DNA from: JAIPGX01 sp041650475 | GTDB taxonomy: Bacteria > Babelota > Babeliae > Babelales > UASB340 | Assembly (NCBI GenBank): GCA_041650475.1 | Contig: JBAZLD010000003.1 | Location: forward strand, 49,755-113,754 | Direction of reading: 5' to 3' | DNA length: 64,000 nt | In this document: positions 63,160-64,000 of the stretch, piece by piece | Layout of the letters: each line of letters opens with the position of its first letter | Position numbering within the stretch: the first letter of the stretch is position 1 | Notes under the pieces: generated by a model | Databases searched by the model: none | Seen by the model: only the letters and a program-made list of their open reading frames with translations | What the model was told of the DNA's origin: nothing | Program-made: the position numbers and the translations under genes

Positions 63160-63999
63160 TTAAAAAATTTTTAAATTTTCAATTTGTTGCACCTGAGAAA
63201 TAGGACAAGCAGATTTTTTATTATTTTCTAAATCTTTTAATATTTTTTCTGCTCTTTTAATAATAGATTCAGGCAACAATGCAAGTTTTGCAACTTCTAT
63301 TCCAAAACTTCCCCCACTAACACCTGCTGCTATTTTATGCAAAAAAATAACTTGATCATTTATTTTCTGACTTAGCATATGATAATTATTTATACCCTTA
63401 AATTTTTGAGCAAGGTGCGTTAGTTCATGATAGTGCGTTGCAAAAAGACATCTAGCTTGAATATTTTGAAAAATATATTCTATTATTGCCTGCGCTAAAG
63501 ACATTCCATCAAAAGTACTTGTACCTCGCCCAACTTCATCCAAAATTACAAGACTATTTTTTGTGGCTTGTGTACAAATTGTTGCCGTTTCTTCCATTTC
63601 AACAAAAAAAGTACTTTTTCCTTCTGCCAAATTATCTCCAGCACCAATTCTAGTAAAAATTCTATCAATAATTGGCAAATTAGCAGATTTGCATGGGACA
63701 AAACTCCCACACTGCGCCATAATACACAAAAGAGCAACCTGTCTTAAATATGTAGATTTACCTCCCATATTTGGCCCTGTTATAATCCACAAACTTTGTA
63801 AATCAGTTAAATTTGTATCATTAGGCTCAAAATTATTTTCTAATTTTTGCTCAACAACAGGATGTCTTCCAGCTTCTATTATAATATTTCGTTCATCATT
63901 AAAATCCGGTTTAACATAATTATTTTGATAAGCAACATTTGCAAAACTAAACAAAGCATCAACATATGCAATACTTTGCGCAGTATTACGTAAATTAGG
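63160..63999 (-). CDS. mutS: DNA mismatch repair protein MutS, C-terminal part
   Basis: MutS recognises mismatches and uses ATP to recruit MutL. The frame runs off the right edge (PNLRNTAQSIAYVDAL precedes the first internal Met), so the N-terminal domains lie outside. Visible parts are the ATPase core with Walker A TGPNMGGKST, LAEGKSTFFVEMEETA, Walker B SLVILDEVGRGTSTFDG, and ATHYHELT, then the helix-turn-helix dimer region (LPESIIKRAEKIL) and a short C-terminus. The Fe/beta-clamp extension of some MutS is absent. Confidence 0.96.
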   Translation of the reverse strand, partial: PNLRNTAQSIAYVDALFSFANVAYQNNYVKPDFNDERNIIIEAGRHPVVEQKLENNFEPNDTNLTDLQSLWIITGPNMGGKSTYLRQVALLCIMAQCGSFVPCKSANLPIIDRIFTRIGAGDNLAEGKSTFFVEMEETATICTQATKNSLVILDEVGRGTSTFDGMSLAQAIIEYIFQNIQARCLFATHYHELTHLAQKFKGINNYHMLSQKINDQVIFLHKIAAGVSGGSFGIEVAKLALLPESIIKRAEKILKDLENNKKSACPISQVQQIENLKIF

Positions 64000-64000
64000 C

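Overview
The window is strongly AT-rich (by eye roughly 25-30% G+C) and densely coded. It reads like the chromosome of a Gram-negative obligate intracellular or host-dependent bacterium. The main evidence is two adjacent genes for nucleotide transporters of the ADP/ATP translocase (NTT/Tlc) family. Other signs are an outer-membrane-type cell plan (LptB, a lipid A acyltransferase homologue, a GmhB-like phosphatase, a beta-barrel protein), an ankyrin protein, a probable BTB/Skp1-like protein, and many lineage-specific secreted proteins. This combination fits Candidatus Dependentiae (TM6, Babela-like) best. That placement is an inference; no 16S rRNA gene is present to confirm it.

Layout. 1-2.3 kb: two Lys/Pro-rich probable effectors, the first cut by the window edge. 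2.4-8.0 kb: lon (minus), then the tandem NTT transporters. 8.2-9.3 kb: the secreted BTB/Skp1-like protein. 9.5-20.6 kb: core genes rpsB, tRNA-Ser, SRP RNA, dnaX, der, lptB, hpf, a lipid A acyltransferase pair (minus), a MATE transporter, gatC-gatA and a dus gene. 21-26.3 kb: four secreted unknowns and an outer-membrane barrel. 26.4-27.7 kb: a frameshifted mreC and two tRNA-Arg genes set among GC-rich palindromes. 27.7-31.7 kb: an MFS transporter, a DUF4143-type ATPase with operator-like dyads, a DUF488 protein and an MBL-fold hydrolase. 31.7-42.3 kb: a DUF155-like membrane protein, gmhB-like, mrdA, xerC/D, nth, an ankyrin protein, thrS and a PIN-PhoH ATPase. 42.5-45.7 kb: a tandem family of secreted paralogues. 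45.7-52.6 kb: a toxin-antitoxin pair, cmk, lysS-recJ, ftsB-like and ctpA. 52.6-56 kb: three tRNAs, two unknown genes, a candidate structured RNA and a PD-(D/E)XK Fe-S nuclease. 56-64 kb: a pentapeptide-repeat protein, a LOG-family protein, a P-type ATPase, a DEAD helicase, two secreted unknowns and the 3' part of mutS.

Most notable unexplained structure: a family of short GC-rich palindromes (five copies aligned by eye) sits at tRNA ends, between genes and inside the 3' end of lysS, where it encodes an extra C-terminal tail. Its stems show apparent compensatory changes. Also notable are a strong consensus promoter followed by a structured RNA at 54.3 kb, a perfect 20-bp inverted repeat inside the acyltransferase gene, a single-base frameshift in mreC, and an mrdA gene whose membrane anchor lies upstream of every standard start codon.
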